From Tetranychus cinnabarinus (taxonomy: Eukaryota > Arthropoda > Arachnida > Trombidiformes > Tetranychidae), in contig WHVY01000002.1 of NCBI GenBank assembly GCA_022266195.1, positions 5,719,001 to 5,783,000 of the forward strand: a DNA stretch of 64,000 nucleotides, in the 5' to 3' direction. Shown piece by piece: positions 12,273 to 25,412 of this stretch (its first letter is position 1; each line of letters starts with the position of its first letter). The translations under genes were made by a program, and so were the position numbers. Under the pieces are notes generated by a model. The model was not told where the DNA came from. It made no database searches and was given only the letters and a program-made list of their open reading frames with translations.

Positions 12273-13576
12273 ATCGGCTTTTGTTCAACTATGGAAGCAG
12301 ATATTTGCACAAGATTTATTTTACAGATGTATCTTTTGATTATCAACCATAGAATGGTCTTATTTAGCGAAATATCATTTTCTGTTTTTGTAGAATAGAC
12401 CAAGTTCGATTTTTAGTTAAACCGACTTATTTCTGTGGCCATAAGAACCAGAAAGTTGAAACTTATTAAGAGTCGATAAAAATTGTGGGTAAATATCAAT
12501 GGCTGAATAGTTTTCTCAATTTAACAATAGTTCTCGTGATTTTGACCATTTACCCAAAAGCTTTAAGTCTCAATAGTTCGAGAATGGCAGCACCTAAAAT
12601 CATCATTCTTCGCCCAAACATTAGACTTCATTATGGGCTACAATAAAGTGATAAATTTAATTATTCAAGATCCTCAAAAAAAGTCTTTGCATAGTATTAC
12701 TTAGGTTGTCAGAATTGAAACTTGATTTATAAAGTTAAATGGTTATTCAAACAAAAGTCTTATGTCTTGAAAGGCTATTGATTATTAAATGCATTAACTG
12801 GAATATTATTCGATATTCAGTCAAATCATGTTATAGCCCATAATGAAATCTAATGTTTGGCCAAAGAATGATGGTTTTAGGTACTTCCATTCTCGAACTA
12901 TTGAGACTTAAAGTTTTTGGGTAAATGGTCAAAATCACGAGAACTATTGTTAAATTGAGAAAACTATTCAGCCATTGATATTTACCCACAATTTGCATCA
13001 ACTCTTAATAAGTTTCAACTTTCTGGTTCTTATGGCCACAGAAATAAGTCGGTTTAACTAAAAATTGAACTTGATCTATTCTACAAAAACAGAAAATGAT
13101 ATTTCGCTAAATAAGACCATTCTATGGTTGATAATCAAAAGATACATCTGTAAAATAAATCCTGTGCAAATATCTGCTTCCATAGTTGAACAAAAGCCGA
13201 TCGAAGTTTCAACTTTGACATCGATTTTCTCGAAAACTGTCCATCTGATGAATTATTTAATAGCACTTATGGATTCGGGTTTTATGTCCCTACAAACTAG
13301 CAAAGTTTAAATTCGAAAGAAATTAACTTTTAGCCGTTTTTACCCATTTGTTTTGCAGTATTTGTGTAAACTTGTGTATAAATGTTACAATTGTGTTGTT
13401 AGTGTCTTTTTAGCAACAACCGCATCTATTGAATATAAGTTCATGCTTCTTCTATTCTTTTTCCAACTTTTTCCAAGACTTTTCTTATTTAAAATTCACC
13501 AAGCAAGATCAAAGGCTAGGTCCAGTCATCAAAATACGTAACTTTTTACTTTATTGTACATTCACCATCTCATTTC

Positions 13577-16555
13577 ATTGATCAAAACTCGTGTATTTTT
13601 ACTTCGATTACTATTCTACCAATACTTTTGGGCAACTTTTCAGTTTGATGGTAAAAAGCTTTGAACTGAAAAACTTGAGATTACTGATTAATGAGAAGTT
13701 TTTCTAATTGTTACTTGATTATGCCAAAAACTATCCTAGAATAGCTTCGATAACTATTGAAGCTTCAAGACCAGAAAAAGCATAAAAGACAATTTTTCGT
13801 GTGACTTTAAAATATATTTGTCATGCTTACTTGGCATACCGACCAGTGACCAAACAACTTGAAATACTGCAACCATATTGACCATTCACAGGATCAACTT
13901 AATTTTACCCTTCAAAAGTTGCTCATTGTTCGTCTTTTACTCGACCATAAAATTTAGTTTCATTTACAATTGACAGTAATAAAGCAACTAAATATAAATT
14001 TCTCAGCATTTCTAATAATATCAACCAATAACTGAAAAAATAACCAAATATCAAGATCAATGTAGCTCCTAAACTGTTTACCCGTCAATTGGAAGCTCTT
14101 AATTCAACCAACTTTATCCATTAATTTTCTTAAAATCAAAATCAATCAAAAATCTTGATGAAAGCTACAGTCCATTTCTGATCAATTATCCTAATGAACC
14201 ATTTCAATAAACGTGAAAAGTGTAAGATGAGGTTAATGATGACTGGTTAACTGATGGCTACTAATGATGAACCCTTGTTATCATACATTAGTGTTGACCA
14301 CAGTAACCATCCAGTTAATTGGAATCAAAGTAAATTAAAAGCAATCATTTCGTGTTTACATTGGTGTTAACATTGAATAGAGCAACAAGTTACCCAAAAA
14401 AAAGGAAAAGTTGAAACAGTTATTTCCATAGTCTGGTTAACTTTACTCCTAATCGTACATTTCATCATGAAAATGGTTAATAATCATGTTGCTCATGATG
14501 ATCCTGGTCATCATAATTACCCATTGCTTCCTTGTAAAGAAACAGCAAAAAGCTTGCAAAAATGTAGTCTTAAGAAGAGCGTTAAATTAACACTTGATGA
14601 TTCCTGGCCAAGAGTCAAGATTAACAAATTGCTCCAAGTCTATTTACCTTTACCTAAGACCTGTTGTTTATTACATTATTGAACGGGAATCAAACATAGT
14701 TAACAATCAATCTGCTGTAGGTAGTCTCAATATTAACCCAAGGGCAATCACGATTGACCTTATACAAGAGAAGATGATTATGATGATCAGAGTGAATCAT
14801 CTTCTTCTTCTTCTTTTTTCATCATTTCTTTTTCTTCTTTTTCTCCCTGAATATGAATCAAGGCTTGGCACGATAAGATGATTATGATGAGAGTTAACAC
14901 CACAGATTATCTGCTAAGCAAAAAACTTGAGGTTTGTTTTCAACTATTAATACATTAACGACATTGTGAACTGTTGATGAAATTGTTGATTCATTTTTTT
15001 GCTGGTTAATTCATCATCAACATAATTCCGTTACAATTAGATCAACAGTTACTTTTGCTTTACATTTTTCAACTCCTCTTCCTACTTGTTTTAATCATCA
15101 ATTTAATAAACCTTTCCTTTGATTAATGAGATTCAATGAGTTTGTGACAACTAAATCATCTTTACTTTTAATGTAATTAATTATGACAAGCGTTAGCCTT
15201 TAATTAACAATACAGTGAATCAAGAAGAAGAAGAGGAAAAATGAAATTCCATCAACATCATTACCGATGTTGATTGTTTGAAAGTAAACTGTAAACTTGA
15301 TCAATAATCTATTAACCTTTAATTATAACCAGTTATCTAATGATTTACATGAATCAACATTCCAATGACAATTAAAAATGTTGCCAACAAAATAAATGTT
15401 TGAATCCCGGAAGAGAAAAGCTGTTTCACCTTGCAAACTTTAACCTGTCTTCAAAGAGCCGGGTCAAAGGTGGCAAACCTGTTGCAATGGTAATTTGACC
15501 TTAGCTTTACCTTTACATCTTGTCCATCCAATTCGTTAACCTTACAAACATTTGAAAAGCATGTTGACCAAGGCCAAGGCCAAAAGTCATATCCTAAGGG
15601 TAAGTTTAGGTTTGCTCATTGCTTTTTGTCTAACATCTACAAATGGACTACAAGGCAAGGTAACCAGAAATGAACCAGAAAATGTTGACCTCAACCTTTA
15701 AAAATATACATTTAAACCTCAGTAGCCATAGATAGCCTCAGTAATAATGATCATCATTACTCTACTTCATCAACATGAGAACAGTTTACATCAATATTAC
15801 TTCAATATTAATATCAATATTAAACTGAAAGTTATTTCCGCAACATCAGAATGTTGAATGCCTAAAGCCAGGTTAGGTTGAGCTTTTAAGGTAATCTAGG
15901 GTGAAGTGAATGTGCAGCAATAGAAGTTTAAAGAACAGGGGAAACTTTAGATTCATTAATAACATGATAATGTTGATCTGCACTATTATTAACGTTACAA
16001 TTATGTCCCTTTCAAATGGCTTTGGCTTCTTGTGGTTAAATGGTATTTTCAGCCAACTTCAATGCATATTAACACACCTTAAGATCACATTTACATATGA
16101 TCAACATTAATACTTTTAATCTATTTTAATGTCTATTGATCAACTTTATATTAATTACAACTAATGAAACCAGAAAACTCAGTTTGATTTAAATCTATAA
16201 TGATAACTGTAAAGCCAAGTTTGAACTTGAAATCTCAACTCTTGCAAAGTCAAAGGTTCTGTATTTATTTGTTGACTATTATTTAAAGTTGAAGCTAATG
16301 ATTATAGTTATTGATGGCTTGTAATTAAAATTTACAAATTCATTGGAAGGAACAATTAAAGTGATATTTTTTTATTTTTATAATTATTACTTAAGTAAAG
16401 TCTTTAGAAATTTTTTGATGGATTTATTTGTATACAATATGAGAGGCAGGAAGGAAATTATTAAAGGTAGATGAAGATGATAATGACAATGCAAATGATG
16501 ATGAAGTAGGTGACAAATTATTTGATAGTCGAAATTTAAATGAAATTAAATTAAT
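13577..16555. other. Gene-poor interval downstream of furrowed
   Basis: About 3 kb between the foldback element and the furrowed stop codon. It holds the furrowed 3' UTR on its right side. An open frame of 71 codons at 14467 has no recognisable domain or splice partner. Nothing else stands out. Confidence 0.4.
16423..16428 (-). terminator. Candidate poly(A) signal of furrowed
   Basis: The minus strand reads AATAAA about 130 bases after the furrowed stop codon. Position fits; chance occurrence is possible in AT-rich DNA. Confidence 0.35.
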
Positions 16556-19500
16556 TTAATATTGGCCACGAGACCGTTTGTCCGGCCTTGAATAGAGAGC
16601 AGCTACATCAGCATTCAATGTTATCTCTCCAGTATCACGAAACCCTTCATTACACAGGCCACCAACTCCACTTCGGGTTCGAGGATTGCGGTATGCTGTA
16701 TCGAAAGCATCCAAACGTCCTAAACCACTTCCAGGCTTATATGAATTGGCATGTCGGACGTATTTTAAATTTTCCCATGATTCCTTGTAATTACGATAAA
16801 ATCCACTCTGATCACCACTAGAGTCAAATGTGCTGATAGTTTGAGCATCGATTGAATTTCTGCTATTTTTAAATCTATTAATAAAAAGAAGAGCAAAATG
16901 ATTAGTAATCAAATATTTTTAAATCAATGAATGAATGAAGCATAATTTGCAAACAAAAGCGAACAACGTTCAAAATAACTTCCCAAAGGGTAAACAAATA
17001 AGCTTAAATTGCCAATTGACGGCGAATCCTAGATATGGTAACAGTTTGGGTGAAAACCGAAATGGCTCAACTTGTCTGGTAGAAGTGATTGTCCTAAATC
17101 TAGATTTATTCAATATTTAACCCAAAACTTGTTACCATATTTAAGATGCCACCCGATTAACATGCAGAAACAAACAGAGGTTGACAAATTGTAATGAATG
17201 CATCTAATGATTACCCAAAAAGAGACATCAAAATATCGCTAGAAACAAGCTTAAGCAGAAAGACGACAAAAAATTATTAAGGATATTAATTACAGTTTCA
17301 AGCAGAAAAAATTAGATTGCAATTGATTGAAGCAAATTTGAACCATGGCGGAATGAACCTTCTACGCAATATGATATTAATGATTGGAAATTTGATCAAC
17401 ACAATCATTTGATTGTAGCAATCAAATGATCCGTAATTAGGAGTTAACTGAATGTAAGCATTAATAACAAATCAATATTACAACTTAAATATCAATAAAT
17501 TGAAAAAAACTAATGAGATACTGGTTCAAATGGAGAAATGAACACAATACCAGAAGATGAATAAATAGAGGAAGATGACAGTTTAAAGTTAAGGGACATT
17601 TAACTTGACGACAAAGGAGAAAGAGAGAAAAGAAAGAAGAAGAAATTGAGAGAAAGAGGTTTCAAGAAATGCAAGGTCAGTTGATTTCAGGGTCAACAGT
17701 GATTCAGTAAAATGAGGAAAGCTGAAAATGGATGGGAAAAAAGTTTGAAGCTTATTAAGCAGCAGCCAATAATGATAATAATAATAGCATAAATGACATA
17801 ATAATAATAGTAATAAGGTTTGCATGCAGCAATAAATGGAACGAACCGAATCAACGGTATAAATGAAATTAACTTAGATGAATAATCATGAATAACGGGG
17901 GATGAAGAGATACATGAGGTTAAAATTAGTGAATAATGTGAAAGGTTTGGTAAAAATTGGTTAAGGGATTGGACAAGGTGAAGATGCACAATCAATAGAT
18001 GATTATTGTGCTAAATAAGCGGTAATAGACGGGACAATTTCAAGAGTTGAACAAGGACAATGTTGAGCAAAGCGTATTGGGCTTGTTATTTGGGTCACCC
18101 TTTGCTCACCTAAACTTGATTTATTCAAAATTGTTTAATTTCTACGAAAATTTGATAAATATGATGTTCGGTGTGAAGTTGTTGGCGGACTATCCCTCCA
18201 TAATGAATTAACACGACCTTTTGATGATGAACTATAAAAAGTGATTACATTAATTAAGGGTTAATAAGTGATTAGGAGTAGGAAAGGTTAATCAATCAGT
18301 TGGCCTAGAGGATCAGTTGGTAAATCCTTCAGGTTTTGCATTTTTTTCACGCATTTCAGGTGAAATTGTGCTTTGCGTTTATTCAATTAAATTAACGCAT
18401 TTTGATCCGGATCAAGATGAATTCAAATACTGTGTATTGATTACATTCATTAAAGTAGGAAAATTGGTAAACCTTGGTTTAACTGAGTAACATGTTAATG
18501 TTTTTGAATAAATGGCTAACTGTGACATTAAAATAAAGATATGGAAAGCGGAAATTGACTTTTAAACAATTCGATAAATCAACAGGAATCAAGAGAAATC
18601 AATGGTTTAAGTAATTTAATTGAGATAACTGTTACCCTGAATATCAAGTCTTTTCAATACTACAACTAATCTACCGAGATGTCATTTTATTTGACCTCAT
18701 CTTTTCATCCAGCTTCTTCAAATAAGAAGGGATAAAATGAGAAATAAGTAAATCAAGGTCAACTATTTGCCGTTAATCGACAAGCAACCAACAAGAGAAG
18801 CGTGAAAAGGTATTTACAATCATCTAAATTTTTCTTAACAAACGGAGGCCATTTTTTTATTTATCTATCTTTTTTATCATGGTAACGGAAAGAACAAGTT
18901 GATGGTGATGAAGATGAGTGAAACAGCTCAACTTGCTTAACAACCTTAAAACCCGCCTTATAACGACCTGGACTGTTCTTATTAATACAAGTTACTCTCT
19001 TTAATCTAGAGTTTAACCCTCTTAACAGTTAACCAAAATGTTTTGTATTCATTTGTTGTCTGTTTATCTGTTTGTTTCCACATAAAAAAAGTCAATTGTA
19101 CCTTATTTGAAACCCACTGAGATTCGGTAAAAAAAAGATGGAAGCAAAAAAGAGAGAGAAAGTTATCTGATGCGGAGGATGAAGATTTTGATTAAGGTAG
19201 CAAAGAGTCAGAAAGTAGCTGTAATCAGAAGTACTGTTTGCATTGAGACTAAAGAGGACAACTTTGGTCATCATTTTACCAAAAATACTTAATTAAAAAT
19301 TGAAATTAAAAACCAAGAGTTAGTGAAATATAAACTAATCTGCAAAAGTAACATCAAAAGTCGACTTGAGAAAAGGATTCGTTGTGATAGATGAAGTGAT
19401 GAATCAGACTAATTTGGTTTACTCATTACACTGTAAAGTTGAAATTAATGAATTGTTTCAACTCACCTTCTAACAATGATGATTATAATTGTAACAATAG

Positions 19501-22500
19501 CTGCAAGAAAAACAAATCCACCAAAAACTCCAAGGGCGATAATTCCTCCCATGTTAAGCTTAGTAGTTGCTGTTGCCTTAACATTTGCCGATTTGGCTGA
19601 TGCAGATGAAGAGGATCCACTTGATGCATAGACTGAATCTTCAATTTCATTCTCCTTATCATCATTATGTCCAATTGTTTTCTTATTATTAATGTTAATG
19701 TTGCTTGTGGGTGGCAAGGTTGTTGGATAAACGGGTGCTGTTATCCTTTTATTGTTATTAGTTACGGTCATTCCTGAAGAGGAAGAAGGTACAGCTGACG
19801 AGGAAGAAGACGGTGATGATGAGGTTGATGATGGTAATGAAGAGGAAGATACCGAAGTGTATCTGTTCAAATGTGCCCTTGTGGTAGACGGAGAGCGAGT
19901 TGATGACAGTTCGGGAATCAGAGCAATCTGAGGTGGTCGCCTTGAGGGTTCTCGACTAGAATAATATGTTCGAACAGGTGTTACATTGTTTCGTCGTATG
20001 CTGGGTGATGAAGGAGGTGCCGGAGTTGTTGAGGTTGATGTTGTCGTTGAAGTTGTCGTCGATGTTGTCGTTGTCGTTGATGTAGTTGTTGATGTTGTAG
20101 TTGAAGGTTTCTTGTCTGTTTTTTTGGATTGTGCGTTTGTTTCATTTGTTTTGTTTTATTTTTGCGTTTTTCATTGCATCATAAGGCAACACAAAAGATT
20201 GATGAAGAAAAAAATGCGTAAACAAAGAACCCAGCAGCAATAGTATCAACAGCAGCAGCGAGTGAAGACGAAAAAAATGGGATAAAATGGAACAGAAAAG
20301 AAAACAAAATGTTAGTAAACAATCGAGAAAAAAAAGTTTGGTTGTAAAAAAGGTAACTTTAAACATGTAGATCGCTCGAAATTATTTGGTTACTCATTTA
20401 TTTGCCGTTAGTGGAGGTTTCTATTGTCATTGTTGGTGTTGATTATGATGATGATGTTTGGATGAAAAGTTGAAGACAGTTTAGGATGAAGAGAGATGAA
20501 AAAGGAAAGAGAAATAGCTCAAAGAGAGAGAAAGAGAAAGACTAAACTTAATATCAGGTTTATTTGGACTCGGTCAGGCTGCAAGTTCAATTCCCTTTGC
20601 AACTAAATTTAGGACAGCAGCAGTTAAAAGACACTCGGCTAGAAATCTCAACTTGATGGTTACAACTATTTTTTGAAATTATTAAATTTCAAAAGTTGCG
20701 CATCAATGAAACTAGCGAAAATGTAAAAGTATTTTTTTGCTTCTATTTACCAATTAACACAAAGACACTATTTTAAGACTGGACAAGAAATAGAGTGATT
20801 CGGCAAGAAAAAAATGAGTAAAAGTAATAAATTGGTCAACTCACTTTTGCAGAAAGGAACTTGACCTTCCCAATATCCACTGGAACTGCAAATCAAAGTG
20901 GATTCACCGATAAGTTCATAGCCGGGTAAACATGAATAAACGGCTCGAGTTTTGACGATTGACATGTTGTTGGAAAGAGCCACTTGTCCGTTGGCAATTG
21001 AGGGTGCTGTTGGACACAGGATTGGTTCACAGCGAGGTGGTGGTCCATTCCAACGACCATCAATATCACAGACAAGATAAGATCGACCAACTACGATGAA
21101 ACCTTCATTACAGCTGTATTGCACACCCGACATGTAGGACCGTGTTCCGTTGATAAACGAATAATCTCCATTAGTGATTGACGCAGGGAAACCGCATTCA
21201 AGGTCTGTTTAAAGAGAAAAAACCAAATAGAATTAATGAAATTATCGTAAAAAATATTGCAATTTCCAGCGCAAATGTGTAAACACGGTGATTAACATTG
21301 AAAATTTCAATCATAATTTTAATAACTGTTATCAAACTTGTTTACTTCTTGTCATTTATCAACTACCAGCTGTTACCTGTAAATTATGTCCAATGTTAAG
21401 GCTATTTCAACATTAAAAATGGCTCTTTTTCATTCATTTTTCGTCATTTTTTCAACCTTTCTTTACTGTAACAATTTTGAAGCAAGTTGACAAATACATG
21501 ATTCTCAATCTAATTAATGCCTCATATTGAGTATAAATTACTGAGTGCAAGGTTAAATTTTTACTGTAAATTTAAATTGATTCCAGGATTAACAATAAAG
21601 ATTACAAATATGAAGTTTAAGAAGGTGAAACAGCTAAATAGTGAAGGCAATTTGATATCCAACATGTAATTTGGTGATGTTAATAAAGAAGAGGAAGAGG
21701 ATGAAGAGGTGGATGTCAGGTATGATAGTGAGGGACAAAAAGGTAAAAAAGATGAGGGTAGAAGATAAATTGATGTAGATAACGAGTGTTACTGAAAAAT
21801 AGAGGAAAAAGAGACAAAAATGTGAAAGAGAGAAAAAATACTACAAAGAAGTTTTGATTGGTTTGGATTGAAAAGAAACAGAAACTAGCTCAAGAATGAG
21901 AAAAAAATAAAGAAAATTGAAAGAATCAGATAAAGACCAGAAACTGTTATATGTTATGCTAAGGATATACGATAAGGAAAGGTTAATATGAAAACAACAG
22001 CATCTTTCAAGACCTGGTGAAGATTAAGAAGTTAAATAAGAGAGGAAAAAAGAGTTTGTCATTGATGGTAAACAAAGAGTAAAGAAGTTATATTTAACAA
22101 CCGATGTAACCTCAATTGATTGTTACAGTAAAGTGTTTTTTTTTTGTATATGATACCAAGGATAACATTGGGGCTAAAAGATTTGTAACGGTAAAGTTAA
22201 TTGAAATAGTGATACTTACATTTACACTTGGGTGCATATTCACTGAAGAAACCCGTTGGTAAACAAGTTCTCATTGATGGTCCAACGAGCAAATTACCGG
22301 ATCCACATCGATATTCCACAACAGATCCAATATCAACTTTACGATATAAGATTGTTGAATTAGCGGGTATTTCGGGTCTTCCACAAGTCAATGGGCGATG
22401 TTGACAGACGAAGTGAATGGGTAAATTACAATTTGTATCAGCCCAAAGCCAGCCTCTGGTTCCATCAAATCGTGAACAGTTGAAATTTTGTCGAGGTTGA

Positions 22501-23646
22501 GACCAGAAACTGATTGACACATCTTTACCATTGATCCATTTCCAGTTGTTTGGACTGGCAGTATCTCTTACAGCACCAAGCCAATATTGTCCATATTGGT
22601 CACTTCGATGACGACGGTACAATTCCCAGGAAAGGAAACCTTGGAGTGCAGGTGATGTTTCATCGACAAGTGAACCTCCTCTTAAATCACAAAATCGTCG
22701 TGCATTTTCGAAATTCATGGGTTTATCATTGTAAAATATGTAGCACTTTCCGTTGTAGGTTGAAGTAGATCCAAGTGGTTGATCACGGAAGGATGGACAC
22801 TGTTCAATGGATAGAGCTGAAAATAATAAACACAAAAATAGTGAGAAAATTAGCAAATGGGAATTAGATTGTGAATTAAAGATAAACTATACAAAAAATC
22901 TGTCACAAAACACTGAGCACAGCACAGCAAAAAAATTGAAACTAACCATGATCAGTATAAACAAATGTTTCACAAATTGAAAGAGCCTGTCCATTTGATT
23001 CTAGATGGACAGAAACAAAAGCACCTGGAGTTGGACGAGCACAAGGTAGGTAAAGTGGTGCACCAGCTTCAATGTAACCAGTAAACTTGTTACATATGGG
23101 ATTATTATCCAAATCTGGTCTACTATTTCCAACTCGCACAATCACTGTGGCTGGACGACTACCGCAACAACCTTGTCCAAAGTCAATACGCACTAATTGA
23201 ATTAGATATGGTTCCAAAAGATTGACGTACCACCACGGTTTGGGCTCTTTTTGGGTCATCGTACATGTTGGTGAATGATATGTGTCTCCTGTTGACCCAT
23301 CAACGGCTTTTTGAGGGCTTCCTGACCCAAATGTTGATGATTGCATTGCCGCTTTACCAACGGCCACATTTAAAACACAAAATGGTACTCCATTGGGCAC
23401 CCAGGTACCATTGTCCAAACATTGCCTACGGTTAGGACCGAGAAGATCATAGCCAGAGTCACAGGTATATGTAGCAATTGTTCCTGATTGGAAAGTGTCA
23501 ACATTGTCGATTAATTCAGTTGAAAATTTGACATTTGCATGAGCTGGGCTTCCGGGGTAACCACAAGATTGAATAAAAGGTAAAAATATCAAAGATATAC
23601 AGAATAAAAATAAATTACTAAATGAAGCCATGATGATGACGGTCAT
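16556..23646 (-). CDS. fw: Furrowed-like selectin-type membrane protein
   Basis: Five exons join in phase: 22947-23646, 22220-22816, 20845-21204, 19467-20115 and 16556-16874, giving about 874 residues. A signal peptide ends before Cys28. Domains follow in order: sushi (28-90); fucolectin-type F5/8C (about 91-233, with PWWYVNL and GQGCCGSRP); C-type lectin (about 240-368, with YWLGAVRD, WKWINGKD and WLWADTNCNLPIHFVCQ); three sushi modules (about 372-550); a Thr/Ser-rich stalk; a membrane helix (about 741-766, GGIIALGVFGGFVFLAA); and a cytoplasmic tail of 106 residues. This order matches Drosophila Furrowed, which stabilises Frizzled in planar cell polarity and shapes eye and bristles; the same role here is inference. 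It seems to have fewer sushi repeats than I recall for fly. The largest intron, 2.6 kb (16875-19466), separates the tail exon. The start could be residue 6 instead of residue 1. A piece of exon 4 is duplicated at 11329-11540. Confidence 0.85.
16875..19466 (-). other. Last and largest intron of furrowed
   Basis: This 2.6-kb intron begins at GTGAGT (just below 19467) and ends in TAATAG before 16874; it splits an Arg codon between the membrane helix and the cytoplasmic tail. It contains A/G-rich stretches around 17600-17800 and no recognisable nested gene. Alternative tails could be spliced here, but I found no second tail exon. Confidence 0.6.
20036..20110 (-). repeat. Trinucleotide-rich tract coding the Thr-rich stalk of furrowed
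   Basis: The plus strand is a run of GTTGTCG/GTTGATG-type units which, on the minus strand, encode mostly Thr and Ser (ACA/ACT/ACG with TCA/TCG). Such mucin-like stalks usually carry O-glycans and hold a lectin head away from the membrane. Length is likely to vary between individuals. Confidence 0.6.
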
Positions 23647-24229
23647 GAGAAGAGATGTGAATGTAACTAAACAATTTTCAACTTGTTGAACGAGAGAGTC
23701 GAGGGAGCAGCTATTTTTGAGCGGTTAAATGAGCAAGATGATAAGGACAGGTTTTAGATCTTCTTAACCTTCTCTTTCTTTCCACCTTAACCCCGCCTTC
23801 CTTCTTTTTCACCTTTAGTCTCCTGCAAAAACAATGTGCCTTTGCTAGGTCGCAATGTCCAAAATAAACAGATTATTTTTACTTGATTTGGTCAACTCTA
23901 CCAAAACCTCAATGGTTTTTAATCTTTATTTTCGAATTTTCCATTGACGGATTGTAGGTAAATCTAACGATCATTTTCTGGGTTAAAATGCCTGCAGCTG
24001 CAAGATTAGGATTAATCATTGACGTATTGGGAAAATTGAACCAATCCAATGTCTTTGGCTTATCCACCCAAAAGGTTGATTTCTGTGATTTAGTAAGGTG
24101 CATCAAAGGGCATAGAGTTTAACGTCAGAAGAAATAAAGTCAGGTTCATTAAAATGCCAATTTACGGTTACAAAAAACCAGAAGATGAAACCAAAGCACA
24201 AGCTTCAATGATAAAGGCCGGGAGAAGCT

Positions 24230-24369
24230 GCGTCAACACAAGAAACCGATATCAACAAAATGATCCAAAACATCAAATCTGTTGCCTTCACGGCAGGCCA
24301 CAATGCAGTCAAGAGTATTCCAGAACTTGAACAAGTCCAATTCAACAGTCAAACTGTGGCTCTCTGAAA
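24230..24369 (-). other. Exon-like segment upstream of furrowed (very tentative)
   Basis: On the minus strand a good acceptor (TTATCATTTCAG) precedes an open stretch of about 43 codons ending in TGA, less AT-rich than its surroundings. It could be a 5' UTR exon of furrowed, the last exon of an unseen gene, or chance. The translated piece (containing LDCIVACREGNRFDVLDHF) resembles nothing I know. Confidence 0.15.
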
Positions 24370-25309
24370 TGATAAATGCAAAAACATCATTAGTTAACAG
24401 TGAAAAATAATTCAAACAAACAATCAATCAAAACAAGCTTCGTTTATTGTTTTTTTTTGAGATACAAAAATTGCTCAAACAATCTCTTTGGTCACCCTTA
24501 ATGTCCGTATTATCAAAATATCATAAAATATGGATAAAAGGGTTAAATTAAACCATAGATATTGAATATTTGATTTAACCTGATGATTTATTCAAGTTGA
24601 GTGATAAAAAAATCTATTACTGGTGAGACTGCATTTTATTTGATTAAAATTGAATAAAACATGATAACAAGATTGTTGTTACTGACAAGTTTATAATCAA
24701 CAATGAATAAACAGATTAGTTCATGTTTTCTGTTAATCCAAATTATTCATGAAAAAAAGAAGGCAAAAAAAGAGCAAGAAGAGAAGCTCGCTCACGGTAA
24801 GGTTCATGACTTTATTTGAATTGTGAAAAGACTGTAAACCGGTTAACAGGTAACACCGCTTAAAATGATGAATCTTATTGGTTTAGGATCATCAATGTAT
24901 ATAATAAGTAAGATTTTTTACCAAGATATGTAAAATATTCCGGAAGAATAAAAGAAGAACCCAAAAATTGAAAAGAAAAGGTGAAACATGACTTGAATTG
25001 TGTATAATGATAACCAATTATACATCGAGTGGTTTATCATTAAATGGGTTAAAACAAGAAAAAAAAGTTGAATGCAAAGAAACAAAAAAAGAAATAAAAA
25101 TAACAAAATATGGAATAATCTTGGTAAATGATTCAGAAAATCTTAATCATAACACTTAGAGTTACATGGTTTAATCAATTGCAAGGTAAACTAAAGGCCT
25201 TTTGCATGCATTGAACCGATAGCATTTGATAAGCATCTAAACTGACCAACTTAATATCATAACAAAGTTGTCAACAAGTTGAAGGGAAACCTAAAGTGAT
25301 ATTCATTTT

Positions 25310-25412
25310 CATCATTATGATGATGATTGCGATGGTTATTGTAATGATGATTGTTATGATGATTGTACTGATGGTTGTACTGATGGTTGTGATGTTGATT
25401 GTGATGATCGTC
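25310..25412 (+). repeat. Degenerate tandem repeat of GATGATTGT-type units
   Basis: Roughly 100 bp made of imperfect 9-12-bp units such as GATGATTGTACT and GATGGTTGTACT. It is G/T-rich on the plus strand. No coding role is apparent. Confidence 0.65.

Larger units (their letters stand above)
11560..13576. mobile_element. Foldback-like non-autonomous element with long inverted repeats
   Basis: The interval is a long imperfect palindrome. The left arm (about 11560-12640) is the reverse complement of the right arm (about 12830-13576), around a central spacer of roughly 190 bp. The outer ends read GAAATGAGATGGTGAATGTA on the left and its complement on the right. Matching blocks recur all along the arms, such as AGTTAATTTCTTTCGAATTT and its complement at 13305-13330. 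The left arm is longer because one module occurs twice (11835-11929 and 12177-12272). The open frames inside are short and show no transposase motif, so it must depend on enzymes from elsewhere. No clear target-site duplication was found. The structure is like Foldback or Galileo-type DNA transposons, but family membership is not established. A related fragment lies near 54840. Confidence 0.75.

Noticed and set aside
11828..13310. ORFs of 80-86 codons inside the foldback element as a transposase
   Set aside because: They are short, lie in inverted copies of each other, and show no DDE/DDD or zinc-finger pattern.
14467..14881. Overlapping plus-strand ORFs between the foldback element and furrowed
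   Set aside because: No domain, no convincing splice sites and no homologue recognised; kept only as an intergenic note.
19986..20243. Plus-strand Val-rich ORF of 85 codons
   Set aside because: Antisense of the Thr-rich furrowed stalk, whose minus-strand frame is linked in phase to the flanking sushi and membrane exons.
20570..20625. tRNA-like T-arm (GCAAGTTCAATTCC)
   Set aside because: No acceptor stem, D-arm or anticodon arm can be placed around it.
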